Notes: generated by a model from the sequence alone, not told the origin. A DNA stretch of 64,000 nt from Chloroflexota bacterium (GCA_958295775.1 CATQHC010000002.1:1201830-1265829); one strand, 5' to 3'; positions 52,457 through 61,978 are shown, counted from the first letter of the stretch. A program made the numbers and translations.

Positions 52457-53272
52457 ATGAGCGACCGGCGCACATTGTTGAAGGCCGCAGTTCCGGTTGG
52501 GCTTGCCGCCATCACCGCGGCGTGCGGCCCGCTCGACAAAGCACGATCCCTTCTGACACCCGATGACCGGGAGCAGGTCGCCGTGCTGGCTGACGCAAGC
52601 CTCGCGCCCGTATTTCCTGCATTCAAGGCGGACTTCGAACGCGCGAACCCGCACGTGTTGCTGTCAGTATCATTGCTTTCCTCCGGCGCGATTATGAAAA
52701 CCATCCTGGGCGGCAAACGCTTCGACGCCGTGCTGCTCGCGGGGGATACTTTCGCCGTCCCGCTCGTCGATGCAGGCCACATCAAGATCGGCACCATGCG
52801 CCCAATCGCATCCAATTGGCTGGTAATCGCCACCGCAGGCAGCAGCACACTTGAGCTGCAAACTCCCCAAGACCTCCTGCACGACACGGTAAGGCGCATT
52901 GGGGTCGCCGACTGGGAGCAATCATCGCTCGGCATATATTCCAGACAGGCCTTGGAAAATCTCGATATGTGGGAAGTTCTTGCGGCAAAGCGAGCAAAGA
53001 GCAAGGATGAACGAGAACTTACCGAGAGACTCCTGGGCGGGAAGGTGGACGCCGCTTTGCTCTATTCTTCGTCCGGGAGTACCGCTGAAGAAGTCATCAA
53101 TTCTCAAGCTCCGGTGCCCGAGCACAGCCACCGACCCATCATCTACTATGCGGGCACAGCGCGTGAGACCAAGTATCCCATCACCCTCTCGCAGTTTTCC
53201 AATTACCTGATCAGCCAATGGGGCCAGCGCCACTTCGCAGATGCCGGCTACCGCATGCTCAATTTGCGCTAG
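52457..53272 (+). CDS. Molybdate-type periplasmic binding lipoprotein
   Basis: This 271-residue protein resembles ModA-like extracellular substrate-binding proteins: VLADASLAPVFPAF near 43, SSGAIMKTIL near 75, DAVLLAGD near 90 and a second lobe with RRIGVADWEQSSLG. The N-terminus has DRRTLLKA (Tat-like twin Arg) and a lipobox-like ITAACG at about 22, so it is probably a lipoprotein. No permease or ATPase gene is adjacent, so it is an orphan; the oxyanion ligand is inferred from the fold. Confidence 0.78.
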   Translation: MSDRRTLLKAAVPVGLAAITAACGPLDKARSLLTPDDREQVAVLADASLAPVFPAFKADFERANPHVLLSVSLLSSGAIMKTILGGKRFDAVLLAGDTFAVPLVDAGHIKIGTMRPIASNWLVIATAGSSTLELQTPQDLLHDTVRRIGVADWEQSSLGIYSRQALENLDMWEVLAAKRAKSKDERELTERLLGGKVDAALLYSSSGSTAEEVINSQAPVPEHSHRPIIYYAGTARETKYPITLSQFSNYLISQWGQRHFADAGYRMLNLR

Positions 53273-53294
53273 AGCCAGGAGAAACGGTAAACCG

Positions 53295-54110
53295 ATGTCT
53301 TTCAACGACCGACTTAGCAAAGTCTGCGCCCAGAAGGATAGTACACTCTGTATCGGACTGGATGTTGACTTGTCTCGTCTGCCCGCAGGTGTGCCGCAGA
53401 CCCAAGCCGGCGTGGTCGCGTTCTGCCGCGAGATTGTAGATGCCACTCACCAGTACGCCGCCGCGTATAAGCCCAATTCCGCCTTTTTCGAAAGTATGGG
53501 CACGTGGGGATTGGAAGCGCTGCTCGCGGTTCGGCAGCACATTCCGCCGGACGCAATCGCGATTGACGACGCCAAGCGCGGCGACACGGATTCCACGAAC
53601 GTCCATTACGCCAGGGCCATATTCGATGTGCTGGGTTTTGACGCCACCACCGTGCACCCGTACCTCGGCGCCGAGGCACTGCAACCTTTCCTCAGGCGTG
53701 CAGAGCATGGCGTCTTTGTGCTCTGCCGCACGTCAAATCCGGGCGCGCCGGAATTTCAGGACCTGCGCAATTCAGCGGGTGACCCACTCTATCTTGCTGT
53801 AGCCGCTGCCGTACCGTCGTGGAATGAAAACGACAATTGCGGTCTGGTAACGGGCGCGACGTATCCTGAAGAATTGGCGCAGGTGCGCCAATTGGCACCC
53901 CACCTGCCGCTATTGATACCGGGCATTGGCGCGCAGGGCGGCGACCTGCAAGCATCGGTGCGGGCCGCTGGCACTGCCGCGCCCATGCTCATCAACGCCT
54001 CGCGGAGCATTCTCTATGCCAGCGGGGAACGCGACTTTGCCGAGGCGGCCGCTGCGGCAGCCAGGAAACTTCACGGCGATATCAACCGCACGCGGGCGAC
54101 AGTTACGTAG
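53295..54110 (+). CDS. pyrF: Orotidine-5'-phosphate decarboxylase
   Basis: PyrF catalyses the last step of UMP synthesis. The 271-residue protein belongs to the longer bacterial type: LCIGLDVDLSRLP near 18, FKPNSAFFE-like YKPNSAFFES near 61, the catalytic IDDAKRGDTDST near 90 and LIPGIGAQGGD near 203. The track start at 53241 lies in the previous gene; ATG 53295 has AGGAGA upstream. Its stop codon lies inside the palindromic repeat at 54105. Confidence 0.94.
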   Translation: MSFNDRLSKVCAQKDSTLCIGLDVDLSRLPAGVPQTQAGVVAFCREIVDATHQYAAAYKPNSAFFESMGTWGLEALLAVRQHIPPDAIAIDDAKRGDTDSTNVHYARAIFDVLGFDATTVHPYLGAEALQPFLRRAEHGVFVLCRTSNPGAPEFQDLRNSAGDPLYLAVAAAVPSWNENDNCGLVTGATYPEELAQVRQLAPHLPLLIPGIGAQGGDLQASVRAAGTAAPMLINASRSILYASGERDFAEAAAAAARKLHGDINRTRATVT

Positions 54111-54136
54111 GAGCACGACATGTCGTGCTCCTACGT
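54105..54136. repeat. 32-bp perfect palindrome, REP-like
   Basis: acgtaggagcacgacatg and its exact complement form a 32-base palindrome. It includes the pyrF stop codon (TAG) in its left arm. It matches the element at 103-130 in length, gtagg(a/g)gcacga arm and central symmetry. Confidence 0.88.
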
Positions 54137-54195
54137 CCGAGATCAACCGGTCGCGGGCAGTTTACAAGCATCTTTAGGCGTCCAATGATGCCGGA

Positions 54196-54236
54196 GAGTC
54201 CGATCGTGGTTCGACATTCTCACCACGAACGGACTC
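54196..54236. repeat. REP hairpin, GTTCGTGGTGAG type
   Basis: gagtccgatcgtggt and accacgaacggactc pair over 15 positions with one mismatch around tcgacattctc. This is the widespread CCGTTCGTGGTGAG...TCGAACCACGAACGG repeat. It lies between the convergent pyrF and uvrC genes and may end both transcripts. Confidence 0.75.
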
Positions 54237-54302
54237 CCTCGTCTACTTCACGCCCAGGCTTGACCAGGCGTTAGCCGAATAATCGAGATTTCCCGCCCTC
54301 TC

Positions 54303-56186
54303 CTAAAGGTGCTCTTTGATCTTCTCCGCCACCGTGCGGTTCATCTTCGGCGCGTCGGCGAGGGCCTCAAGCGACGCTTCCCGAATCGCATCCACGCTGC
54401 CGAAGTGCTGCAGCAACGCTACCTTCCGCTTCGTGCCGATGCCGGGGACTTTGTCGAGCAAAGAGCCGAGGGTGTGCTTGGTGCGGACGGTGCGGTGGTA
54501 GGTGATCGCAAACCGGTGCGCCTCATCGCGAATTCTTTGCAGCAGCTTGCGGGCCTCGGAGCGCTCCGTCAACATAACCGGTCGCGACTCTCCCGGCAGG
54601 AAGATCTCCTCCCGTTGTTTTGCGAGGCCCAGAATCGGGATGTCGTGGAGCGCCAGGTTCGCCAGCACCTCCAGCACGGCATTGAGCTGCCCCTTGCCGC
54701 CATCAATCACCAGCAGGTCGGGCTTCACGCCCCATGAGTCCAGAGCGTCCGTTTCGGTTCGGCCGTCCGCTCCCTCATGCTTGCCGGTCTCAGCTTCCGC
54801 GCGTTGTTCACTCAGGCGTTTAAGTCGCCTTGAGAGCATCTCCTGCAGGCTGGCAAAGTCGTTGGGACCGTCTACGGAATTGATGCGAAAACGCCGGTAG
54901 TCGCCCGTGCTCGGCAGGCCGGACACAAAGACCGCCATCGCGCCTACGGTATACGCCCCCTGGATGTTTGAAATGTCGTAGCACTCGATGCGCACCGGCG
55001 GTGACTCGAGGTCGAGTACGTCAGCCAGCTCGGTCAGCGCCACTTGTGCGCGCTGTTGGCTGTCAAGGTGCCGCAGGCGATGGTCCTGCAAGCCCTGGCG
55101 GGCGTTATTCCCCGCCAACTCCACGAGCCGCCGCTTCTCACCGATCTTCGGCACATTGAGCGTTACGGAGCCGCCCCGCCGCTCGCGCAGCCACGTGCGC
55201 AGCAATTCGGCGCCGCGAATGCCGACCGGCAGGAAGAGCGACTGCGGGATTTGCATGCTGCGGCCGTAGAACTGCTGCAGGAAGTCTCGAATCACGTCGC
55301 GGTCTTCCTCGTCGGTAACGTGCTCGAGGATGAAGTTCTCGCGACCCAGCAGGTGGCCGCCGCGGATACTGAATACCTGCACACAGGCCTCATCTTGCTC
55401 GCGGGCAAAACCAATGACGTCAATATCTCCTTGGCGGATATTGGTGATCTTTTGGCGCTCCAGGACGCGTTCTACTGCCCGGATGCGGTCGCGCATCACC
55501 GCCGCGCGTTCAAACTCCAGCGCATTCGACGCCTCTCGCATCGCGGAGCGCAGGTCTTGAATCACATCGCCCGGTCGACCCTTGAGAAAACGCGTGACCT
55601 GCCCAACGATCCCCGCGTATTCCTCCTGCGTGACCGCCCGGATACAGGGACCCGCGCAACGCTTGATGTGAAAGTCGAGACACGGCCGTTCGTATTCTTT
55701 TTCCATGTCCAAGGCGCATGACCGGTAGGGAAAGATGCGATTGAGCAAATTCAGCGTATCGCGCAGACTGTACGCGCTCGTGTACGGCCCGTAATAGTGA
55801 GCGCCGTCGTCCAGAATGCGGCGCGTCGTCAGCACCCGCGGGTAGCGCTCGTTGAGGGTGATCTTGAGGTAGAGAAACGACTTGTCGTCGCGCAGCACCA
55901 CGTTGTAGCGCGGCCGGTGGTGCTTGATGAGGTTGCTCTCCAGCACTAGGGCCTCGATCTCTGTGTCGGTGATGATGTACTCGACCGTTGCGGCATTCTC
56001 GACCATGTTCCTCGTCTTCCATGGCATCCGGTCTTGGCGGCCAAAGTACGAGCGCACGCGATTGCGCAGCAGCTTGGCCTTGCCGACGTAGAGCACCCCG
56101 CCCTTGCGGTCGCGAAAGATGTAGCACCCGGGTAACAGCGGGACGGTTGGCATCCGCTCGCGGGCGTCTTTGACCGGGATCGACAC
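54303..56186 (-). CDS. uvrC: Excinuclease ABC subunit UvrC
   Basis: UvrC makes both incisions in nucleotide excision repair. The 627-residue protein has the GIY-YIG nuclease (GCYIFRDRKGGVLYVGKAK, about 20-40), a Cys-rich patch (CALDMEKEYERPCLDFHIKRC split over about 157-177), a UVR segment near 210, the RNase-H-like nuclease (IECYDISNIQGAYTVGAM, DLLVIDGGKGQLNAV) and a C-terminal helix-hairpin-helix (VPGIGTKRK). GTG 56186 follows GGAGAA with a 6-nt spacer. Confidence 0.96.
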   Translation of the reverse strand: MSIPVKDARERMPTVPLLPGCYIFRDRKGGVLYVGKAKLLRNRVRSYFGRQDRMPWKTRNMVENAATVEYIITDTEIEALVLESNLIKHHRPRYNVVLRDDKSFLYLKITLNERYPRVLTTRRILDDGAHYYGPYTSAYSLRDTLNLLNRIFPYRSCALDMEKEYERPCLDFHIKRCAGPCIRAVTQEEYAGIVGQVTRFLKGRPGDVIQDLRSAMREASNALEFERAAVMRDRIRAVERVLERQKITNIRQGDIDVIGFAREQDEACVQVFSIRGGHLLGRENFILEHVTDEEDRDVIRDFLQQFYGRSMQIPQSLFLPVGIRGAELLRTWLRERRGGSVTLNVPKIGEKRRLVELAGNNARQGLQDHRLRHLDSQQRAQVALTELADVLDLESPPVRIECYDISNIQGAYTVGAMAVFVSGLPSTGDYRRFRINSVDGPNDFASLQEMLSRRLKRLSEQRAEAETGKHEGADGRTETDALDSWGVKPDLLVIDGGKGQLNAVLEVLANLALHDIPILGLAKQREEIFLPGESRPVMLTERSEARKLLQRIRDEAHRFAITYHRTVRTKHTLGSLLDKVPGIGTKRKVALLQHFGSVDAIREASLEALADAPKMNRTVAEKIKEHL

Positions 56187-56307
56187 GCAGATTCTCCGTT
56201 GGTTGTGCTTGCCAGCACCGACCTCTCGTCATCCGTATGGTATCATGAGCACAAATGGCTCCGTTTTCCCTTCTCTTACTATGGTTAACCTTGTGGTGAA
56301 GTAGCAA

Positions 56308-56619
56308 GTGTCCAGTATCCTTGAAGATGAATTCCATCGGGCGATGCTGAGCATTGACGCCACGGCTGGCAAGTATGGCTATCACCCGAGCTATTCTTTG
56401 CGCATGGTACACGAGCTTGGCGGTCTCAGAGCGGCAAAGCAACTGCTCAGCACAGATAACCCGCAATCTGGATTGGCCAGACTTTGGGAGTTGGAACTGC
56501 TTGATAACTCTATGGAAGCCTTGGTCATACAAGAGCAATGGAAAGATCTCTTTAGCGAAGAAGACCTACAAGAGGCACGCAGACGGTTGAGAGAGTACGG
56601 GTATGCGTTTCCACGTTGA
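56308..56619 (+). CDS. Small conserved-looking hypothetical protein
   Basis: This 103-residue protein starts at GTG 56308 and is mostly helical: YGYHPSYSLRMVHELGG, then AKQLLSTDN, LWELELLDNSMEALV and a C-terminal EARRRLREYGY. I recall this pattern from small unnamed bacterial proteins, sometimes found next to or fused with nucleases. The function is unknown. The composition and well-ordered helices support a real gene. Confidence 0.65.
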   Translation: MSSILEDEFHRAMLSIDATAGKYGYHPSYSLRMVHELGGLRAAKQLLSTDNPQSGLARLWELELLDNSMEALVIQEQWKDLFSEEDLQEARRRLREYGYAFPR

Positions 56620-56730
56620 AAGTCCACAACCAATAGTCGCCCCAGCGCATGTCTGAGTCCAGGGCAAAGGGGATGATGGGGAATGCGGCGGTTGCAGCGT
56701 GACTGCCCGAAGTAGAAGGAACAATGAGGG

Positions 56731-56991
56731 ATGGCGGTATTTGATACTTACAGAGCGTGTGAAGCCCTGACAGGCGCGGGCTTCACAGAACGCCAAGCCA
56801 AAGCCCTTATCGACGTGGGCCGCGAAGGCTACGGTGCGCTGGCAACCAAAACTGACATTCAGGACATGGCGACCAAAACCGACTTGCGCGAACTAGAACA
56901 GCGCATAACCATCAAGGTTGGCGCGATGCTGTTCACATTAGCGGGCTTACTGGTTGCGGTACTGGTCGCGCTGGAATTGCTGCCGCTCTAG
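56731..56991 (+). CDS. Coiled-coil protein with C-terminal membrane helix (DUF1640-like)
   Basis: This 86-residue protein opens with FDTYRACEALTGAGFTERQAKAL, has a short coiled coil with repeated MATKTDLRELEQ-type heptads, and ends in a membrane helix (about 65-84). The pattern resembles the DUF1640/CCDC90-like family. Function is unknown. It lies about 110 bases after the hypothetical 103-residue gene. Confidence 0.68.
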   Translation: MAVFDTYRACEALTGAGFTERQAKALIDVGREGYGALATKTDIQDMATKTDLRELEQRITIKVGAMLFTLAGLLVAVLVALELLPL

Positions 56992-57168
56992 ACTCGACCG
57001 GGGCTGGTGCAGGAGTGTATGCCCGCAAACATACACTCAATGCGATTCTGCTAGGATATTTTCCCTTTGTCAGGCAAGAAAACCACTTGCGGACCGCAAG
57101 AATCTGTGCAATGTTGTGAGCGAGCACTATTATATTCAGACATAGGCTCTAAAGAAGGAGTGACCGAA

Positions 57169-57963
57169 ATGCGTTTCACGAGGAAGTTCGTTGGTCTGCT
57201 AGTCATCGCGAGCATACTGCTCTTGCCAGCGTGCGCCACTGCGGCAGTGCAAGCCGCGCCGAATGAGGCGGAAGCAGCGGCGCCTGCCGCCACCGTGTAT
57301 AACGGCGGTGAGGACAAGCAGATCGAGCGGAGCATTTCCGTACAGGGCCAGGGCACGGTGAGCGCCAAGCCAGACTTGGTCACACTCTCTCTGGGTGTGC
57401 AGACCACGGGTGAAACCGCGATGGATGCGTTGCTGCTCAACAGTGAGCAAATGACCGGTGTCATCGCCGCAATTCAGGAGTCCGGCATAGAGCAGGAGGA
57501 CATCCAGACCTCCGGCATCAACCTCTATCCCGTGTATGACAATCAGCGGCTGGAACCGGGGCAAACGCGGGAAGTCATTGGGTACCGGGCGTCAAACTCT
57601 GTGAGCATTACCGTTCACGACATCGATAAGGCGGGCTCGGTGCTTGACGCAGCGGTAGCGGCCGGCGCAAATCAGGTTGGCGGTGTGCAGTTTGGCTTGA
57701 GCGAAACCGACACACTCATCACAGACGCGCTCATCGCCGCGGTTCAGAATGCACAGGCCAAAGCGCAGACAATCGCCGACACGCTCGGCGTGCAACTTGG
57801 CGCTGCGCTCGTGGTCAATGAAGAGTGGATAGAGCTGCCGCGTGCCGGCGCTCAATTCGCCCGTGCGGAAGCCGCGTTCGATAACGGCGGTTTCTCCGCA
57901 CCCGTCCAAGGCGGCACAGTGAGCGTCACTGCGCACATCCGGGTGACGTTCGCGATCGAATAG
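57169..57963 (+). CDS. SIMPL-domain (DUF541) lipoprotein
   Basis: This 264-residue protein has a signal with lipobox LLPAC (about 19-21) and a SIMPL/DUF541 domain: ISVQGQGTVSAKPDLVTLSLGV near 60, then QTSGINLYPVYD near 130 and YRASNSVSITVHDID near 150. Related proteins are periplasmic, oligomeric and linked to oxidative or envelope stress. The track start at 57067 is too early; ATG 57169 follows AAGAAGGAG. Confidence 0.85.
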   Translation: MRFTRKFVGLLVIASILLLPACATAAVQAAPNEAEAAAPAATVYNGGEDKQIERSISVQGQGTVSAKPDLVTLSLGVQTTGETAMDALLLNSEQMTGVIAAIQESGIEQEDIQTSGINLYPVYDNQRLEPGQTREVIGYRASNSVSITVHDIDKAGSVLDAAVAAGANQVGGVQFGLSETDTLITDALIAAVQNAQAKAQTIADTLGVQLGAALVVNEEWIELPRAGAQFARAEAAFDNGGFSAPVQGGTVSVTAHIRVTFAIE

Positions 57964-58108
57964 CACTCTGTGCCCCAGGCCGGTAGGCATTTTGCAATGG
58001 AATTGAATAGAGGCGGGTTGCTCAGCAACCCGCCTTCCTCTACCACTTGACCGACAGGCTTTGTAGAAATCCCAGACTTTTTTTGCTGTCCTTAGAGTTT
58101 TCTGACCC

Positions 58109-58567
58109 TCATGTGTGTGGCGTTCGCCCCCGCGAGGCGCACCACTCTTCGTACGGCGGCACGTCCTCGCCGACCACGTACAGGAAGTAATATACACCGG
58201 TTTCGCCCAGAAAGCCGAAGCGCTTGCGCAGGTCCTTCTCCGTTGCGTTATAGTCGCTGTGAGAGCGCAAGTAGGCCTGGAAGCTCCCGTGCTCTTCTTC
58301 CAGCTCGCGCATTGCCCGGGCATTCTTGACGATGGCTGCCAGCTTGCGCCGGTTGCGGATGACGCGCCTGTCCTGCGCCAGCTCGTCCAGTTCCTTTTCG
58401 CTGAGAAACGCAATCGCCACCGGATCGAAGTTGCGCATGGCTTCCATGATGTCGGGCCACTTTGCCTCCACGACCTTCCATGACATGCCGCTGTGAAAGA
58501 CAGCCTTGCTCATCACTGCGAGGTAGTCCGCAAGACTCTGGGGCTCGATCTGCTGCGGTGCTTCCAT
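58109..58567 (-). CDS. DNA-3-methyladenine glycosylase I-like protein
   Basis: This 152-residue protein resembles Tag: VFHSGMSWKVVEAKW near 24, NFDPVAIAFLSE near 48 and DRRVIRNRRKLAAIVKNARAM near 66. It lacks the N-terminal RCxW and the full zinc-binding set of E. coli Tag, so it may be a zinc-less variant. ATG 58567 follows AAAGGT; the track start at 58585 is a TTG. It would remove alkylated bases. Confidence 0.72.
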   Translation of the reverse strand: MEAPQQIEPQSLADYLAVMSKAVFHSGMSWKVVEAKWPDIMEAMRNFDPVAIAFLSEKELDELAQDRRVIRNRRKLAAIVKNARAMRELEEEHGSFQAYLRSHSDYNATEKDLRKRFGFLGETGVYYFLYVVGEDVPPYEEWCASRGRTPHT

Positions 58568-58752
58568 GGTGACCTTTCTCGTCAAATGGGCCGGACTACG
58601 GTGCGGTACGGATCAGTCAGAATTAGCAGTCCCTGCAGTATGGCAGACGTATTGGAATTGGGCAATCGAAATACTCTTTCGGCGTCTCGCGGATTTCTCC
58701 CCCACACAGTGGTCTGGGCAATTTCTTGTGTGATTGCCCTCAGCAGTCTCAC

Positions 58753-58782
58753 TTGTGAGAAGGCAATTTGAGACGGTATAAT
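58753..58782 (+). promoter_or_regulatory. Promoter of the gatCA operon
   Basis: TTGTGA and a perfect TATAAT are spaced by 18 nt. Transcription from about 58789 would leave a 24-nt leader before the GTG start of gatC. Confidence 0.7.
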
Positions 58783-58812
58783 CAGTTTGAGGCAACGAAA
58801 GGCAAAAGGGCC

Positions 58813-59124
58813 GTGAAGGACTCCGACCACACAACAACGATAACGCGTGCCGACGTGCAGCACGTGGCAAACTTAGCCAGACTCGCGCTCTCCGCTGAAG
58901 AGGAAGAACGCTTTCAGCACCAGTTGAGTGCTGTATTCGAGCACTTTCAAAAACTCAGCGATTTGGATACCGAGCAGATCCCTCCGACCGCACAGGTTAT
59001 TCCACTCACGAACGTCATGCGACCGGACGCAGTTGAGCCGTCGCTACCGGAACAGGACGTGCTCGCGAACGCCCCGGACCGCGAGGGCGACCAGTTTCGC
59101 GTGCGCGCCATTCTGGAATTCTAG
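58813..59124 (+). CDS. gatC: Glu/Asp-tRNA amidotransferase subunit C
   Basis: GatC stabilises GatA in the GatCAB complex, which amidates misacylated Glu-tRNA(Gln)/Asp-tRNA(Asn). The 103-residue protein has ITRADVQHVANLARLALS at the start and TNVMRPDAVEPSLP near 72, both typical. The track start at 58768 lies in the promoter; GTG 58813 is the likely start. gatA begins three bases after its stop. Confidence 0.93.
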   Translation: MKDSDHTTTITRADVQHVANLARLALSAEEEERFQHQLSAVFEHFQKLSDLDTEQIPPTAQVIPLTNVMRPDAVEPSLPEQDVLANAPDREGDQFRVRAILEF

Positions 59125-59127
59125 TCC

Positions 59128-60603
59128 GTGAACCTCAATGCGCTGACTATCCACCAAGCCCAGGACTTGCTGCGCCGCGGCGAGATTTCGTCACTACAGC
59201 TTACCGAAGCAGTCTTGGCGCAGATCGAGTCCCTTGACGAATCGATTCACGCGTTCGTGACGGTTACGGCGGCAGAGGCGAGGGCCCAGGCACAGGCCGC
59301 CGATGCGCGGTTGGCCCAGGATGGCGTCGCCGCGCCGCCGCTCTTGGGCATCCCCGCGGCGATCAAAGACGTGGTCAGCACCAAAGGCGTCCGCACCACC
59401 TGCTCCTCGCGCATGTTGGAGGATTACGTGCCACCGTATGACGCTACGGTCATGGAGAAGCTCAACGCCCAAGGAATCGTGCTGGTGGGCAAGACCAATA
59501 TGGACGAGTTTGCCATGGGTTCCAGCACGGAGCATTCGGCATTCTTCACGACCCGCAACCCGTGGGATCGCGAGCGCGTCCCGGGCGGGTCGAGCGGCGG
59601 CTCGGCAGCGGCGGTGGCCGCCGACCAGGCAATCTTTGCGCTAGGCTCCGATACCGGCGGTTCAATTCGTCAACCGGCAGCGCTCTGCGGCGTCGTTGGG
59701 ATGAAACCTACCTATGGCCGCGTCTCGCGTTATGGCCTGGTTGCGTTTGCGTCGTCGCTCGACCAGATCGGCCCCTTCACGAAGGACGTCACCGATTGCG
59801 CCATTGTGCTGGAAGCCATCTGCGGCCACGATCCGCGCGACGCCACGTCGGCGCCCAACCCCGTGCCAAACTGGCCGGAGGCACTGAAGCAAGACGTTCG
59901 CGGTCTGCGGCTGGGTGTGCCGCGGGAGTACTTCGGCGCAGGTATTGACCCCGAAGTCGAGCAAGCGGTGCGGACAGCAATCGATCAGTTGGCAGGGCTT
60001 GGCGTTGCGGTGGAAGACGTCTCACTGCCGCATACCGACCACGCGTTGGCCACCTACTACATCATTGCTCCTGCCGAGGCGAGCGCAAACCTGGCACGCT
60101 ATGACGGCATCAGGTACGGCTATGCGGCGCAGGACGCCGAGACTATGTGGGATGCTTACAGCCGGACTCGAGGTCAGGGCTTTGGTTCCGAGGTCAAGCG
60201 GCGCATCCTCGTCGGCACGCACGCCCTCTCCAGCGGCTACTACGACGCCTATTACCTGAAAGCGCAAAAGGTGCGGACACTCATCGCGGCGGACTTTCAG
60301 GAGGCTTTCGAGCGCGTGGACGCTATCGTCTGCCCCACGTCGGCAACCGTAGCCTTCAAGATTGGCGAACGCATTGACGATCCGATTAGTATGTACCTAT
60401 CTGACTTGTATACGTTGCCCGGCAACGTCGCCGGCCTGCCCGGCGTTTCCCAGCCGTGCGGCCTCGTGCAAGGGCTACCCGTAGGGCTGCAGTTCATTGG
60501 AAAGCCGTACGACGAGTCTACGCTCCTGCGTCTGGCCTACGCCTATGAGCAAGTGAGCGGCAAGAGCTACAAACCTGCCCTCTCCCAAGGAGCACCACAC
60601 TAA
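59128..60603 (+). CDS. gatA: Glu/Asp-tRNA amidotransferase subunit A
   Basis: GatA is the amidase that releases ammonia from glutamine. The 491-residue protein has the catalytic triad context: Lys in [11 protein letters not shown] (about 77), the Gly/Ser-rich [13 protein letters not shown] (about 151), and cis-Ser/Ser in [12 protein letters not shown] (about 172). Length is normal. Start GTG 59128. It overlaps the aminotransferase gene by one base. Confidence 0.96.
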   Translation: MNLNALTIHQAQDLLRRGEISSLQLTEAVLAQIESLDESIHAFVTVTAAEARAQAQAADARLAQDGVAAPPLLGIPAAIKDVVSTKGVRTTCSSRMLEDYVPPYDATVMEKLNAQGIVLVGKTNMDEFAMGSSTEHSAFFTTRNPWDRERVPGGSSGGSAAAVAADQAIFALGSDTGGSIRQPAALCGVVGMKPTYGRVSRYGLVAFASSLDQIGPFTKDVTDCAIVLEAICGHDPRDATSAPNPVPNWPEALKQDVRGLRLGVPREYFGAGIDPEVEQAVRTAIDQLAGLGVAVEDVSLPHTDHALATYYIIAPAEASANLARYDGIRYGYAAQDAETMWDAYSRTRGQGFGSEVKRRILVGTHALSSGYYDAYYLKAQKVRTLIAADFQEAFERVDAIVCPTSATVAFKIGERIDDPISMYLSDLYTLPGNVAGLPGVSQPCGLVQGLPVGLQFIGKPYDESTLLRLAYAYEQVSGKSYKPALSQGAPH

Positions 60604-61814
60604 TGACCGCATCTTCCCTCACAGACACTGGCGCCACGACCGGCGCTGACATCACCGGCAGGCTGTCGTCCCGTGTGCGGCAGGTGCCGGCTTCCGGCAT
60701 TCGCAAGTTCTTCGATATCCTCGCCAGCATGGACGACGTAATTTCGCTCGGCGTGGGCGAGCCGGATTTTGTCACTCCGCCTCACATTCTGCAGGCGGGT
60801 GTCGACTCGCTCGGCAAAGGCGAGACCCATTACACATCCAATTACGGCCTGATGGAGTTGCGGGAAGCAGTGGCCGCGTACCTGAGCGACCACTACGGCG
60901 TCCAATACGATCCACAGACGGAGATTCTCCTGACGGCGGGTGTGAGCGAAGCGGTTGATATCGCGCTGCGGGCTGTGATCGATCCCGGCGATGAAGTGAT
61001 TGTGCCGGAGCCCGCGTATGTCTCCTACCGTCCGTGCATTACATTTGCCGGCGGCGAGCCGGTTGGCATCAATAGTTCGGCGGCAACCAACTTTCGCATC
61101 ACTGCGGCGCAGATTGCCGCTGCGATCACGCCGCGTACGAAGGCACTGCTGCTCGGTTTTCCGGCAAATCCCACAGGCGCAATGCTGCCGCGTGAGGAAT
61201 GGGAGCAGATCGTCGCGTTGGCGCGGCAGCACAACCTCATTATGCTCTCCGACGAGATTTACGGGCGGCTGGCGTACACGATGGCGCATACGTGTGTGAG
61301 CGCCCTTCCCGGAGCCTGGGACCGCACAATTCTGCTCGGCGGCTTTTCCAAATCATACGCCATGACCGGTTGGCGCATCGGCTACGTGGCAGCCCCCAGC
61401 GCAATTCTGGAGTACATCATGAAGGTGCACCAATATGTGCTCATGTGCGCCCCGACGATGAGCCAGTACGCGGCGCTGCAGGCCGTGCAGCACGGCGAAG
61501 CGGATGTCGTGCGCATGCTTGATGAGTACACAAAGAGGCGCACCCTCATCGTCGACGGCTTGAACGCGATGGGGCTTGATTGCGTCCCGCCCGACGGCGC
61601 CTTCTACTGCTTCCCGAGTATTCGTTCCACCGGCCTCTCGTCGCAGGAGTTCGCGGAGCGATTGTTGCAAGAAGAGCACGTCGCCTGTGTGGCGGGCGAC
61701 GCCTTTGGCCCATGCGGCGACGGCCATGTGCGCATGTGCTACGCCGTGCCAACCGCCGACATTGAAGTCGCGCTCGAGCGCATTGCGAATTTCGTGAACC
61801 GCGTGAGAGCCTAG
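60603..61814 (+). CDS. Class I/II PLP aminotransferase (aspartate-type)
   Basis: This 403-residue fold-type I aminotransferase has VGEPDFVTPPHI near 47, GFPANPTGAML near 182, SDEIYGRLAY near 216 and the PLP lysine in GGFSKSYAMTGWRIGY near 246. It likely uses aspartate or an aromatic amino acid. It sits inside the gatC-gatA-gatB series, where it could influence Glu/Asp/Gln pools (inference). Confidence 0.9.
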   Translation: MTASSLTDTGATTGADITGRLSSRVRQVPASGIRKFFDILASMDDVISLGVGEPDFVTPPHILQAGVDSLGKGETHYTSNYGLMELREAVAAYLSDHYGVQYDPQTEILLTAGVSEAVDIALRAVIDPGDEVIVPEPAYVSYRPCITFAGGEPVGINSSAATNFRITAAQIAAAITPRTKALLLGFPANPTGAMLPREEWEQIVALARQHNLIMLSDEIYGRLAYTMAHTCVSALPGAWDRTILLGGFSKSYAMTGWRIGYVAAPSAILEYIMKVHQYVLMCAPTMSQYAALQAVQHGEADVVRMLDEYTKRRTLIVDGLNAMGLDCVPPDGAFYCFPSIRSTGLSSQEFAERLLQEEHVACVAGDAFGPCGDGHVRMCYAVPTADIEVALERIANFVNRVRA

Positions 61815-61834
61815 CATGTCTTACGCGAGTCCGG

Positions 61835-61978
61835 CCGCGTAGACTGAGTAGCGCAGGTTTGTAACCTGCGTTACTGCGGCAGACTTGCAAGTCAGGTAGC
61901 GTAGGTCTGTAACCTGCGTCACCATGGGAGAATCGCAGGTCAGGTAGCGTAGGTTCGTAGCCTGCGCCACCATGGGAG
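61835..61978. repeat. 48-bp tandem repeat, three units
   Basis: Units at 61835-61882 (diverged), 61883-61930 and 61931-61978 share GTAGCG(T/C)AGGT..GTA.CCTGCG; units two and three also share CACCATGGGAG. Each contains an inverted repeat such as cgcaggtt-tgt-aacctgcg. This known type of intergenic repeat also creates spurious minus-strand ORF peptides such as GGAGYEPTLPDL. Confidence 0.85.

Noticed and set aside
55510-56538. 342-residue minus-strand ORF
   Set aside because: Alternate frame of uvrC and its upstream region; no domain, and uvrC is unmistakable.
61835-61978. Possible CRISPR array
   Set aside because: The repeats are directly tandem (48 bp) with no unique spacers of constant length and no cas genes nearby.
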